From assembly GCA_009838625.1 (NCBI GenBank), contig VXRG01000097.1:1-64000 (forward strand): a DNA stretch of 64,000 nucleotides, in the 5' to 3' direction. Each line of letters starts with the position of its first letter. Positions within the stretch are counted from its first letter, which is position 1. Positions 51,259 through 60,181 of the stretch are shown one piece after another. Below the pieces are notes generated by a model. The model had not been told where the DNA came from. It ran no database searches and saw only the letters and a list, made by a program, of their open reading frames with translations. Source of the stretch: Caldilineaceae bacterium SB0664_bin_27 (GTDB taxonomy: Bacteria > Chloroflexota > Anaerolineae > Caldilineales > Caldilineaceae). A program made the translations under genes and the position numbers.

Positions 51259-52665
51259 ATGGGCGTACAAGCGATTCGCAGAGACTACAGCCTCTCCGGC
51301 GGCAACCGCGACGCCGTCGAACTCGATGGCGACCGCATCACCGGCCGCATCGACGACCAATGGTGGAAACCCAAACTCTCCCGCCAGCAGATGCGGGAAA
51401 TCATGCGGCGCCGAGACGGTCCCGGTCTCTGGCACTTCGGCCTCTGGTTCGTGCTTCTCGGCCTCAGTGCCTACCTGGCCTACATTTCCTGGGGTACCTT
51501 GTGGGCCATTCCAGCCTTTCTCGTCTACGGCACAATCTACACCTCCGCCGACTCCCGCTGGCACGAGAGCGGCCACGGCACGCCATTCCGCACACGCTGG
51601 CTCAACGAGTTCGTCTATGCCATCGCCTCATTCATTGCAATTCGCGAGGCCTATTTGTGGCGCTGGAGCCACTCGCGCCACCATACCCACACTTACTTCG
51701 TCGGCCGCGACCCTGAAATCCAGGTCCAGCGGCCCGCCGACCTTATCAAGCTTCTCATGGACTTCTTCTACCTTCGCAGCGGGCCCCCCGAAGTCTGGCG
51801 TCTTATCCGCAACGCCTGCGGCCGCCCCAACCCCGACGTGCGCGACTTTGTGCCAGAGCGGGACCTGCAAAGGATGTACTGGTCCAGCCGCGTCCATGTC
51901 GCCATCTACTGTGCATTTATTGTGTGGTCCATCACCATCGGCAGCATCCTGCCCATGATGTTCGTCCTTCTTCCCCGCTTTTACGGCGGCTGGCTCCAGC
52001 AGCTCCTGAGCCTTCCCCAGCACGCCGGCCTCGGCGAGGACACGTACGACCATCGAGAGAACACACGCACAATCTACGTCAATCCCGTATTCGCCTTCCT
52101 ATACGTCAACATGCAGTACCATCTTGAGCATCACGCCATGCCCATGACCCCCTTCCACGCCCTGCCCAAGCTGCATGAAGCCGTCAAGGACCAAATGCCT
52201 CCACCCTACACGAGCCTGTGGCAAGCCTACAAAGAACTGATTCCAGCCCTAATCAAACAGGCCACCGGTGACCCCGACTATCGCGTAATCCGCCCGATTC
52301 CCAACGACCCGGAAACCGAAGTCGTTGAAACGAACGCCCCTGTTGAGTCCTCTGGCGAATGGCTGAAAGTCGGCCCCGTCGAAGACATCGAAGAAGAGGA
52401 GGTCATTCGTCTCGACCAGGGCAGCCGCACCTTCGCAGTCTACCGGCTCAAAGGGGACCGCTACTACGCCACCGACGGCCTCTGCACACACGAATACGCA
52501 TACCTGGCCGATGGCCTCGTAATAGACGGCGTAATCGAGTGCCCGCTTCACAACGGCCGCTTTGACATCGCTACCGGACGCGCCCTGAGCGCTCCAGCCT
52601 GCGATCACCTGGAAACCTACCCAGTTGAACGCCGCGGCAATTCGCTCTACGTCCGCATCAGCTGA
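51259..52665 (+). CDS. Desaturase-family oxygenase fused to Rieske ferredoxin (MocD-MocE-like), copy 2
   Basis: Tandem paralogue of the preceding gene, also 468 residues and clearly similar throughout, from 'RDYSLSGG' near the start to 'VERRGNSLYVRIS' at the end. Histidine boxes are H-E-S-G-H, H-S-R-H-H and H-L-E-H-H, and the Rieske ligands C-T-H and C-P-L-H are kept. The first box has Ser where copy 1 has Cys. ATG at 51259 is supported by GAGGAG at 51246-51251; a GTG at 51244 is unlikely. Fifty-six bases separate the copies. Divergence is spread over the whole length, so the duplication is not recent; the two may differ in substrate or form a heteromer. Confidence 0.88.
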   Translation: MGVQAIRRDYSLSGGNRDAVELDGDRITGRIDDQWWKPKLSRQQMREIMRRRDGPGLWHFGLWFVLLGLSAYLAYISWGTLWAIPAFLVYGTIYTSADSRWHESGHGTPFRTRWLNEFVYAIASFIAIREAYLWRWSHSRHHTHTYFVGRDPEIQVQRPADLIKLLMDFFYLRSGPPEVWRLIRNACGRPNPDVRDFVPERDLQRMYWSSRVHVAIYCAFIVWSITIGSILPMMFVLLPRFYGGWLQQLLSLPQHAGLGEDTYDHRENTRTIYVNPVFAFLYVNMQYHLEHHAMPMTPFHALPKLHEAVKDQMPPPYTSLWQAYKELIPALIKQATGDPDYRVIRPIPNDPETEVVETNAPVESSGEWLKVGPVEDIEEEEVIRLDQGSRTFAVYRLKGDRYYATDGLCTHEYAYLADGLVIDGVIECPLHNGRFDIATGRALSAPACDHLETYPVERRGNSLYVRIS

Positions 52666-52729
52666 CCTGCCCGCGACCGAACAACCCGCCAAAGAAACCA
52701 TTCATCTCAGCCCGCAAGGAACACACACG

Positions 52730-53686
52730 ATGCAGATCGCCTTTATCGGAGTTGGTGGGATCGCCCAAAACTACATCGGGAGCCTCGAGAAACTGAAGCG
52801 GCCCGTAGCCGCTGTCTGTGACATAAACGACCAGACTGCTGCGCGAGTCGCCGACGAGCTCGACTGCAACGGCTACACCGACCACCGCGAAATGCTCGAC
52901 CGCGAAAACCTGGATGTTGTCTTCGTCGCCATCCCGCCTGTCGCCCACGAAACACAGACTATCGACGCCGTCGAAGCCGGCGCCCACGTCTTCGTCGCCA
53001 AGCCCGTCGCCATGGATCTCGAATTAGCCCGGCGCACGCAGGAGGCGATCGCAGCCAGCGGCCGCATCAATCAGGTCGGCTATATGGCCCGCTACTCCGA
53101 TGTCACCGAGCGCGCCAAAGAGCTCGTGCAGGGCCGTGATCTCGGCATGGGCATGGGCCGCTTCCTTGTACGCATGCCGCCCTCCCATCCCTGGTGGGGC
53201 AAGTTCGCCGTCAGCGCCGGCCAGCTCGTCGAGCAGAGTACCCACGTCTTCGACTGGCTGCGTTACTTCCTCGGCGAAGTCGTATCCGTCCACGCCTTCG
53301 GCCACGACGGCCCCGACGACACCATCGCCGACTTCGAGGACAGCACATCCGTCAATCTCCGATTCGCCAGCGGCGCCGTCGGCAGCATCGTCAGCACCTG
53401 CTCCGCACGCGTCATAGACGGTTTCATGACCGAGCTCTGCGGCCGCGACCTCTACCTCCGCCTGGCCATGGACACCCATCTCTCCGGCTACATCGACCAG
53501 GAGGAGATCGACTACCACGGCCAGGAACGCGGCTACTACCGCCAGATCGAATGCTTCCTTACAGCCGTCGAAGCCCAGGACCAGAGCCTCGTCCGCTCCT
53601 CCTATGCCGACGCCGTCAACACCCTCGCCGTTACCCTGGCAGCAAATCGCTCCCTTGAAAGCGGCCAACTCGAGACCGTGGATTAA
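52730..53686 (+). CDS. Gfo/Idh/MocA-family oxidoreductase
   Basis: NAD(P)-dependent dehydrogenase of the cyclitol/sugar type, 318 residues. The N-terminus 'MQIAFIGVGGIAQNY' gives the Rossmann fold, and the active-site motif reads A-K-P with the catalytic lysine present ('HVFVAKPVAM'). 'EQSTHVFDWLRYF' supplies the conserved D-x3-H-like block. The start at 52730 follows AAGGA and matches the family; a longer frame to 52625 overlaps the upstream gene. Three bases separate it from the next gene, so it is part of the same operon. MocA itself is a family member in rhizopine catabolism, which supports a cyclitol-type substrate. Confidence 0.9.
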   Translation: MQIAFIGVGGIAQNYIGSLEKLKRPVAAVCDINDQTAARVADELDCNGYTDHREMLDRENLDVVFVAIPPVAHETQTIDAVEAGAHVFVAKPVAMDLELARRTQEAIAASGRINQVGYMARYSDVTERAKELVQGRDLGMGMGRFLVRMPPSHPWWGKFAVSAGQLVEQSTHVFDWLRYFLGEVVSVHAFGHDGPDDTIADFEDSTSVNLRFASGAVGSIVSTCSARVIDGFMTELCGRDLYLRLAMDTHLSGYIDQEEIDYHGQERGYYRQIECFLTAVEAQDQSLVRSSYADAVNTLAVTLAANRSLESGQLETVD

Positions 53687-53689
53687 CCA

Positions 53690-54517
53690 ATGAAATTCGG
53701 CACTCTTCAGAACGTAATCGAACAGCCTCTGTCGACCGTATTCGCCGTCGCATCTGAGCTCGGCTTCGAAGGCGTCGAACTCGACTGGTTCGACTTCGCC
53801 GAAGCCCAGACCGGCGGCCCCCTCGCGCCGGAGAACCTGGCAACAATTCGCCAGGCGGCGTCCCGGGCCGGTGTGGAGATCCCCTCCGTGGCCGCACACT
53901 TCCTCAATCGTGGCGGCCTCGCCGACTCCGAAAAAGAGGAATTTGGCCTGGATGCCGTTCGGACCGGCATCGGCCTATGCAGCGACCTCGGCGCGACCTT
54001 CCTGCTCGTGCCCTTTTTCGGCCCGGCGATGATGACAGATAAGGAGGCCGTCTCACGTCTGGAGAAAAACCTGCGCCTGCTCGCGCCAGAAGCTGAGGCA
54101 GCCGGCGTCACCCTGGCTATCGAACACACGCTGAAAGGCGACGACACGGCCGCCCTCCTCGACCGCGTCAACTCCCCCTCCATAGGCAACTATTGGGATA
54201 TGGCCAACTGCATGGGCCTGGGCTATGACCCACTCGAAGAGATCGCTCAACTGGGTCAACACATCGTACGCGTCCATGCCAAAGAGTACCGCCAGGGCGA
54301 CGCGCCTCCCGGTACGCCCGATGAGCCACACTTCGAAGGTCTCAACACGAAGCCATTCGGAGAAGGCGAAGTTCCAGTGCCGGCGGTTCTCACCGCCCTC
54401 CAACAGGTCGGCTACGACGGCTACATCGTCCTCGAAACCGGCAAGTTCGACGATGCCAGGCGTTCAGCCATGTCAGCTCTCTCCCTCCTCCAGGATCTGA
54501 CAGGCGAAGAGCAATGA
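53690..54517 (+). CDS. Sugar phosphate isomerase/epimerase-like protein (IolE/IolI-like TIM barrel)
   Basis: Xylose-isomerase-like TIM barrel, 275 residues. Metal ligands are visible as E145, D170 (W-D-M-A-N), H196 (V-H-A-K-E) and E249 (L-E-T-G). The family includes inosose dehydratase (IolE), inosose isomerase (IolI) and hydroxypyruvate isomerase. It overlaps the next gene by four bases (ATGA) and follows the MocA-type gene by three. In this context conversion of a keto-cyclitol or 3-keto-sugar is plausible. Confidence 0.88.
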   Translation: MKFGTLQNVIEQPLSTVFAVASELGFEGVELDWFDFAEAQTGGPLAPENLATIRQAASRAGVEIPSVAAHFLNRGGLADSEKEEFGLDAVRTGIGLCSDLGATFLLVPFFGPAMMTDKEAVSRLEKNLRLLAPEAEAAGVTLAIEHTLKGDDTAALLDRVNSPSIGNYWDMANCMGLGYDPLEEIAQLGQHIVRVHAKEYRQGDAPPGTPDEPHFEGLNTKPFGEGEVPVPAVLTALQQVGYDGYIVLETGKFDDARRSAMSALSLLQDLTGEEQ

Positions 54518-55329
54518 CCACCAACCCCGACGGAATGTCCCGTTTCCGGGGCAAAGCAGCCCTCGTCTCCGGCGGCGCCTCGGGTATCGGGCGCGCGACG
54601 GCAGAACGCCTCGCAGCCGAAGGCGCGCACGTCGTCATCGCCGATCTGGACATGGCCCTGGCAAATAAAACCGTAGAGAAGATCCGCGCGGCAGGAGGCA
54701 GCGCCGCGCACGTTAACGTCGATCTCGCAGACGATGCCTCAGTTGAACATTGCGCAGGTGCAGTCGCAGAGGGCGTTTCCGCCCTCCACTTCCTCGTCAA
54801 CAACGCCGCCATCCTGCGTCAAGGCCGCATTGAGGATGGAAGCTGGATTGAAAACTGGGAGATCGAGACCCGTATCGGTCTGCGGGGTTGGGTCATGATG
54901 ACCCAGATGCTCCTCCCTCTCCTGAAACAGGAAGGTGGAGCCATCGTAAACCTCTCATCTGAAGGCGGCTACCTCGGCCGGCCCGGCATGTGGGTCTACG
55001 ATGCTATCAAGGCCGGCGTTGTTTCTACCACAAAGACTATGGCCCAGGAGTTCTCCCAATACAAGATCCGCGTCAACGCCGTCGCCCCCGGCTGGATCGT
55101 AACGGAAATGCACTTCGCTACCCATCCAGACCCAACCGCACGAAAAAAAGAGCTCGAAGAAACGCGCATCGATTCCTGCCTCATGCAGCGCTGCGCCGGA
55201 CCGGAGGAAGTCGCCGGCGCCATCGCCTTTCTCCTCAGCGACGACGCCTCCTACATCACCGGCACGACCCTACACGTCGATGGCGGCCGCGCCGGCATGA
55301 GTCTAGGGCACCTCGGTGCCTTGGAGTAG
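54514..55329 (+). CDS. Short-chain dehydrogenase/reductase
   Basis: Classical SDR, 271 residues. The cofactor loop is S-G-G-A-S-G-I-G (19-26), followed by N-N-A-A (96-99), S148/S149 and the catalytic Y162-D-A-I-K166; D45 suggests NAD preference. 'ITGTTLHVDGG' near the C-terminus is typical. Its ATG overlaps the stop of the isomerase gene (ATGA), so the two are coupled. It is probably the last gene of the desaturase-Rieske operon, acting on a hydroxyl group of the same compound. Confidence 0.92.
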   Translation: MTTNPDGMSRFRGKAALVSGGASGIGRATAERLAAEGAHVVIADLDMALANKTVEKIRAAGGSAAHVNVDLADDASVEHCAGAVAEGVSALHFLVNNAAILRQGRIEDGSWIENWEIETRIGLRGWVMMTQMLLPLLKQEGGAIVNLSSEGGYLGRPGMWVYDAIKAGVVSTTKTMAQEFSQYKIRVNAVAPGWIVTEMHFATHPDPTARKKELEETRIDSCLMQRCAGPEEVAGAIAFLLSDDASYITGTTLHVDGGRAGMSLGHLGALE

Positions 55330-55425
55330 CAACGCGATTCCACAGCCCAGTTTTGGAACGGATTCAGGTCACATTTTATCGACGACACTCGCAGGTCGCC
55401 GCGCCGGCCTACACTGGAGCCCTCA

Positions 55426-56214
55426 ATGACTGCAAAGCTCGATGGCCAGCTCTGGCAAGACCAATCCCAACAAGCTCTCGAAGCATACACACGCGACGGC
55501 TACCTCGCTCTATCCGGCTTCCTGACACCGGACCAGGTCGCCGAAACTCGCGAATCGGTCGCCCTCTTTATCAGTGACCGCGTCCCCCAACTCCCCCGCG
55601 AGCAGGTCTTCTACGAGACACTCGGCCAGGCCGACACACTCAAGCAGATCATAGGCCTCTTCAACCACGACAGCTACTTCCACCGCCTCATGTTTGGCAG
55701 CCGCTTCGAAAAACTGGCTGAGCTGCTCCTGCAAGGCCCCGTCGTGGGCAAGAACATGCAGTACTTCAACAAGCCGCCCGTAATCGGCAAAGCCACCCCG
55801 CCTCACCAGGACGGCTACTACTTCATGCTCGATCCCTGCGAAGCCCTCACTATGTGGCTCGCTCTAGAAGAAGTGGACGAAGAAAACGGGTGCGTTCGCT
55901 ACGTGCGCGGCTCTCACCTTCTCCCGCTGCGCCCCCACGGACGCACGCAAACGCTGGGCTTCTCCCAAGGTGTTACCGACTACGGTACGCCCCAGGACGT
56001 GGCCGACGAAGTCTCCTTCCCCGCCCAGCCAGGCGACCTCCTCATCCACAACGCGCTGACCATCCACCGCGCCGACGGGAACAAGAGTCCGACGCGCACC
56101 CGCCAGGCACTCGGATTCATCTACTACTCCGAACGCGCCAAGGAGGACGAAGCAGCCCACGCCGCTTATCAGAAAAAGCTCGCCGCCGAGATGAAAGCCA
56201 AGGGCAAGATCTGA
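55426..56214 (+). CDS. Phytanoyl-CoA dioxygenase (PhyH) family protein
   Basis: Fe(II)/2-oxoglutarate oxygenase, 262 residues, close to the usual size for bacterial members. Ligands are H127-Q-D129 and H214, with R224 or R226 as the 2-oxoglutarate anchor. The 'LLLQGPVVGKNMQYFNKPP' and 'PHQDGYYFMLDP' blocks resemble members linked to ectoine- or phytanoyl-type hydroxylases, but substrate is open. It follows the SDR gene by 96 bases on the same strand and is convergent with another PhyH gene, 40 bases away. Confidence 0.9.
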   Translation: MTAKLDGQLWQDQSQQALEAYTRDGYLALSGFLTPDQVAETRESVALFISDRVPQLPREQVFYETLGQADTLKQIIGLFNHDSYFHRLMFGSRFEKLAELLLQGPVVGKNMQYFNKPPVIGKATPPHQDGYYFMLDPCEALTMWLALEEVDEENGCVRYVRGSHLLPLRPHGRTQTLGFSQGVTDYGTPQDVADEVSFPAQPGDLLIHNALTIHRADGNKSPTRTRQALGFIYYSERAKEDEAAHAAYQKKLAAEMKAKGKI

Positions 56215-56254
56215 CCGTTCTCCGACAAGGCCAACAACCGAGACGCTCCGAACT

Positions 56255-57121
56255 CTACTTCAGCGCCGGCCCCGGCGTCCACTGCGTTGCAATCGGCTCG
56301 GCGTCCCCTGCATAGACGATTCTGAGCGGTTCCATCCGCCTTTGTGCGTCACTTTGCGGTCCAGTCTCGGTCTCGCCGTTTCCGCCCTCCAAGGAATAGA
56401 TCGTCGCCTGTGTCCGCTCCGGCAAATCGACAAAGTGCGGATAATACCACATCGTCAGTACCGTTCGCCGCTCATCGCTCAAGTTCGCGTGCGCCGCGTG
56501 GAAAAGCCTGCCGTAACCCATCACCAGGTCCCCCGCCTTCACCGGCACGTCGACCTCCCCCTCCGCCCGCTGAAAAGCTGCGTCCTCAGGATTCGCATAG
56601 GTCCTCAACTCGTCCGTATGCATCGGCGCCGTCTGGTCGTGCAGCGCATGCCGCTTACGATGAGACCCGGGAATCACCCGCAGACACCCGTTGCGCGCAT
56701 CCGTATCCGTCAGGTAGTACATCAGAAAACACTGAATCGGCTGCCAGGTATAGCTCACCGGATCATCCCAAAACCGCCCGTCCTCGTGCCAGAACAGCGG
56801 TGGACTCTGCGACGGTTTGCTTATAATGCGCCCGTGTCCGAACTTCGGCACCGCAAACCCCAACTCCGCCAGCGCCGCAAGTGCCTGCGGATGGGCAATC
56901 AATTCAGCCAGGACACTGTACCGATAGGCCATCGCCCAATTAATCAGCACCATGCTTCCCGTTGTGCGATTCTGGTCAAAGTGCGCTTTTTCCTGCAGAC
57001 CCAGAATCTCGTCGCTCCACTTCGTCAATGCTTCCACCATTTCCGGCTCCAGAACGCCTCTGAACAAAGCATAGCCGTCCCGAATAAACTGCTCCCGCAA
57101 CCCAACATTCACTGCTTCCAT
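56255..57121 (-). CDS. Phytanoyl-CoA dioxygenase (PhyH) family protein, H-E-D variant
   Basis: Fe(II)/2-oxoglutarate oxygenase, 288 residues, on the minus strand downstream of the GMC oxidoreductase gene. The iron motif is H112-E-D114, with H208 or H211 as the distal ligand and R219 near it; the other four PhyH here have H-Q-D. The N-terminus is the standard 'FIRDGYALFRGVL'. The C-terminal 50 residues contain a Gly/Glu-rich segment. Forty-five bases separate it from the GMC gene, so both may act on one alcohol. Confidence 0.9.
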   Translation of the reverse strand: MEAVNVGLREQFIRDGYALFRGVLEPEMVEALTKWSDEILGLQEKAHFDQNRTTGSMVLINWAMAYRYSVLAELIAHPQALAALAELGFAVPKFGHGRIISKPSQSPPLFWHEDGRFWDDPVSYTWQPIQCFLMYYLTDTDARNGCLRVIPGSHRKRHALHDQTAPMHTDELRTYANPEDAAFQRAEGEVDVPVKAGDLVMGYGRLFHAAHANLSDERRTVLTMWYYPHFVDLPERTQATIYSLEGGNGETETGPQSDAQRRMEPLRIVYAGDAEPIATQWTPGPALK

Positions 57122-57166
57122 ATCGCTATTCCCCCCTGCCGTCTCAAGCCACTGACCAGTAGAGAT

Positions 57167-58795
57167 TCACCGACCACTGCCTTTAATCCTTTCCGCCATA
57201 TGCTCGCCAATCATCACCGCAGTCAAATGCGTATTCGCCCTCGGCACCTCCGGCATGACCGAAGCATCAATAACGCGAAGTCCATCCACCCCAATTACCT
57301 TGCAGTCCGGATCCACGACTGCGCCGGGGTCCCGGACCGCCCCCATCCGGCAAGTCCCTACAATGTGAAAGCAGTCGAGACACTCCTCCAGCAGCCACCG
57401 GTCAAGCTCTTGGTCACTGACCAGGCTGTCGATTGAGTCCCGCCTTCCGCCGTAAAGATCGCCCAGAGAAATCTCCTCGGAAATCCCCTTTACGGCGGCA
57501 TGCCCGGCCAGCGCAAACAGCCGCCGCACCCCGTCGCGCAGCCGCACCAGATCTCTCACGTCGGACAACATGCGTTCTTCGATAACCGGTTCAACCTGTG
57601 GGTCTGACGATTCGATCCGCAGCTGTCCCTGCGAAAAGGCTTGAAATACCGACACCACGATCACGCCGCGGTCCAGCGCCTCCCCCTCAATCCCGAATAC
57701 GTTGCAACTCGCCATCAGCATGTCGTTGCGTACCGCGCCCGCAAGCCCGGAGTGGTAGCGGACACAGCAGTTGGTCCGCCGCGCGTGCGGCCCGTCTGCC
57801 CGCGCCGTCGGACGCAATTTGAGATGCATCCCCACCGTCGGATGGTCCTGCAGATTCCGGCCGACTCCCGGAAGGTCGACCACCGGCCCCACACCGGCCG
57901 CTTCCAAAGCCTCAGCGGGTCCAATTCCAGACCTCATCAGAATGGCCGGCGAATGCACTGCCCCGGCACACAGCAATACCTCTTTGCCGCGCAAGACTGT
58001 TCCTTCGCCCTCGGTTCCCGTCAGACCGTCGACTCCAACCACGCGTACACCCGTTGCGCGCCTTCTCTTGCCCCCGTCGGCTGAATGTCCATCAAACTCC
58101 ACCCGATCAACCAGCGCCCAGCCAACAACTGTCAGATTCGGTCGGCCCCGCGCCGGCTCCAGGTAGCCGTCATTCGTCGAAACGCGCCTGTCCTCCCGCA
58201 TGGTCAGCGCCACCGGCGATACCCCGGTACTGCCCGGCGCATGATAGTCCTCCGCCCAGCCGTAACCCAACTCGACCGCCGCCTCCCGCAGCGCCAGGTC
58301 CACGGCGCCCCACTCCTTTATAGGCACGCGGCAGAGAGGGATCGGTCCCCCGCGTCCGTGAAAGGGAGCATCGCCAAAATTGAGGTCATCCTCCAGGCGA
58401 ACGAAGGACGGCAACACGTCCCTGCCCGCCCACCCGGTACAGCCCAACGCCGCCCAGCGGTCAAAGTCCTCCATCTCGCCCCGCAGTCCGATCAACCCAT
58501 TGATCGCCGAGCTTCCTCCCATTCCCCGCCCGCGCACGAACGGGGCAGCCTGCTGGCTATCACTGCGCTGCGCCGCCAGCCCCGGCCACTGGTAGACCTC
58601 CCGATACTCTTCTCCCAGTAGTATTTCGCCATGATTGTGGCTCTGCATCGCCGCCGGCGCCTCACCCGACCGGTAGTCCGGCCCCGCCTCAAGCAGCAAT
58701 ACCGTCACCGCAGGATCCTCAGTCAGCCTTGAAGCCAGCACCGCACCGGCCGACCCCGCGCCTATAACAATGTAGTCAAATATACGGTCCAACAT
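57167..58795 (-). CDS. GMC-family FAD-dependent alcohol oxidoreductase
   Basis: Flavoprotein of the glucose-methanol-choline family, 542 residues, oxidising a primary or secondary alcohol. The FAD-binding motif G12-A-G-S-A-G17 and E36 open the chain. 'RGRGMGGSSAINGL' is GMC signature 1 and 'GAVHSPAILMRSGIGP' signature 2. The catalytic pair is H477 (H-I-V-G-T-C-R-M-G) and H523 (N-T-H). There is no signal peptide, so a choline-dehydrogenase-like cytoplasmic or membrane-associated role is likely. It is the first gene of a two-gene minus-strand unit with a PhyH gene. Confidence 0.92.
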   Translation of the reverse strand: MLDRIFDYIVIGAGSAGAVLASRLTEDPAVTVLLLEAGPDYRSGEAPAAMQSHNHGEILLGEEYREVYQWPGLAAQRSDSQQAAPFVRGRGMGGSSAINGLIGLRGEMEDFDRWAALGCTGWAGRDVLPSFVRLEDDLNFGDAPFHGRGGPIPLCRVPIKEWGAVDLALREAAVELGYGWAEDYHAPGSTGVSPVALTMREDRRVSTNDGYLEPARGRPNLTVVGWALVDRVEFDGHSADGGKRRRATGVRVVGVDGLTGTEGEGTVLRGKEVLLCAGAVHSPAILMRSGIGPAEALEAAGVGPVVDLPGVGRNLQDHPTVGMHLKLRPTARADGPHARRTNCCVRYHSGLAGAVRNDMLMASCNVFGIEGEALDRGVIVVSVFQAFSQGQLRIESSDPQVEPVIEERMLSDVRDLVRLRDGVRRLFALAGHAAVKGISEEISLGDLYGGRRDSIDSLVSDQELDRWLLEECLDCFHIVGTCRMGAVRDPGAVVDPDCKVIGVDGLRVIDASVMPEVPRANTHLTAVMIGEHMAERIKGSGR

Positions 58796-59111
58796 CCGCT
58801 CACCACCGCCTCCGCGCGGCCCTATATTTCAGGCCCTGATGCGTCGAAAAGCGCCTCTACTCCGGATGAGTCTGACCGCGTGACACTGCGCTCCTTCATT
58901 GCAGTGGAAACCAGCACGGTTCAGACCTGACCCGCTCACTGTTCCCAATCATAGTCCTGGGGCGGACCTTGTGCCGGGTCGAATGCCCGACAAGATCCTC
59001 AAAGTACGCCGCAGACAAACAGCCCCTTCGAAACGCCCATTGCTACGGCTTTAACCGCCGTCATTTGATACACTCCGTCCCACCATCCCCACCCACTTAC
59101 CGGACTGCTAT
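58796..59111. other. Intergenic region between divergent GMC and SH3-protein genes
   Basis: No gene or repeat seen. The region must hold the promoter of the leftward GMC gene; no clear consensus found. It becomes AT-rich toward its right end. Confidence 0.4.
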
Positions 59112-59157
59112 CGTCAAATACTGTCAAATTGACAATCGGTTTGGCAGGATATATTGT
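59112..59157 (+). promoter_or_regulatory. Promoter with palindromic operator, SH3-protein gene
   Basis: TTGACA (59129-59134) and TATTGT (59152-59157) have 17-base spacing; the gene starts 64 bases later. The -35 box is the right half of a perfect 13-base palindrome, TGTCAA-A-TTGACA (59122-59134). A further half-site CGTCAAAT lies at 59112-59119. A repressor bound here would block RNA polymerase. Confidence 0.55.
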
Positions 59158-59221
59158 TAGATTGTCATCATTTAACTCATCCCATCATCATTGTAAGAGG
59201 GGAGAAAGGCAAAGGGGAAAA

Positions 59222-60157
59222 ATGAAGAAAACATTTCTCATTCTGCTCATCGCTGTACTTCTCGCAGGCTTCGGTGCGCCGCTCTATGCGCAGTCCGCAA
59301 CGCTCACACTCGAAAGCCTGGCCGAGAAAGTGGAGGCAATGGTCGAGCTCGTAACGTCCTTGTCCGATCGCATGAACGATTTCGAGGTCCGCCTCGCCGC
59401 GCTCGAAGCGACCGACACGCCGACTGCAACGTCCACACCGGCGCCCACTGACACACCGACGCCGATACCGACCTCCACGCCCACGCCAACCGCGACGTCC
59501 ACGTCCCCCACCGTCTCCATCAACAGAACGATGAACGTGCGCGCCGGCCCAGGCACCAATTACTCCGTCATCGGCCAGGCAACTGCCGGCGCCGAGTACC
59601 CGATCTCCGGGAAAAACCCGGCAGGCGGCTGGTGGCAGATCATCTACGGCGGCCAATACGGGTGGGTCTACGCCCCGCTGGTGACAGCCACCAATCCTGA
59701 ACTCGTCCAGATCGCGCCCGCCATTCCAACGCCGGCAGCAACGCCGGTCCCCACGGCGACACCTGTTCCGCCCCCGCCTGCGCACGCCTTCTCGCTCGTA
59801 AACAGCGGGAGCTGCCCGGGCAACGACCAGCAGACCTTTTTCGAAGGGCTGGTCCATGACCGGAACAACAACGTGTTGAACAATGTCTGTGTACACATCG
59901 CATTCAACGGCCCGCGCAATACCAAGTGTTCCGGTTGCGGCAAACCGACTGGCAAATGGGGGTTCTCTCCCTTCGGAGGCCCAGCCTCATCAGGCACCTT
60001 CGTCGAGATCTGGGTCGTGAACTGCCCTGCCGGCGTCAATACGGACGGCAGTCATAACTCAAAGGACTTCTCGAACCTGACACCACTCTCGCCCAAGTGG
60101 TCCATGAGCATCAGCAACAGTGTGGGCTGCAACAACATCACCTTCAAGCAAAACTAG
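59222..60157 (+). CDS. Secreted SH3b-domain protein
   Basis: Exported 311-residue protein. The signal peptide (about 1-23, ending LYAQS) is followed by a short coiled-coil (28-60) and a Thr/Pro-rich linker (64-95). Next is one bacterial SH3 domain (about 98-155, 'MNVRAGPGTNYSVIGQ' to 'QYGWVYAPLV'), a second Pro-rich linker, and a C-terminal domain of about 115 residues with six cysteines. SH3b domains bind cell-wall or surface ligands. The C-terminal domain is not recognised. ATG at 59222 is preceded by AAAGGGGA; a TTG at 59129 would begin inside the promoter. It has its own promoter and no operon partner. Confidence 0.8.
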   Translation: MKKTFLILLIAVLLAGFGAPLYAQSATLTLESLAEKVEAMVELVTSLSDRMNDFEVRLAALEATDTPTATSTPAPTDTPTPIPTSTPTPTATSTSPTVSINRTMNVRAGPGTNYSVIGQATAGAEYPISGKNPAGGWWQIIYGGQYGWVYAPLVTATNPELVQIAPAIPTPAATPVPTATPVPPPPAHAFSLVNSGSCPGNDQQTFFEGLVHDRNNNVLNNVCVHIAFNGPRNTKCSGCGKPTGKWGFSPFGGPASSGTFVEIWVVNCPAGVNTDGSHNSKDFSNLTPLSPKWSMSISNSVGCNNITFKQN

Positions 60158-60181
60158 ACAGCCGTAAATCCGACGACGAAA

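Noticed and set aside
56342-57436. 364-codon plus-strand frame across the PhyH and GMC genes
   Set aside because: It crosses two well-defined minus-strand genes and is Arg/His/Pro-rich, as expected for a shadow frame.
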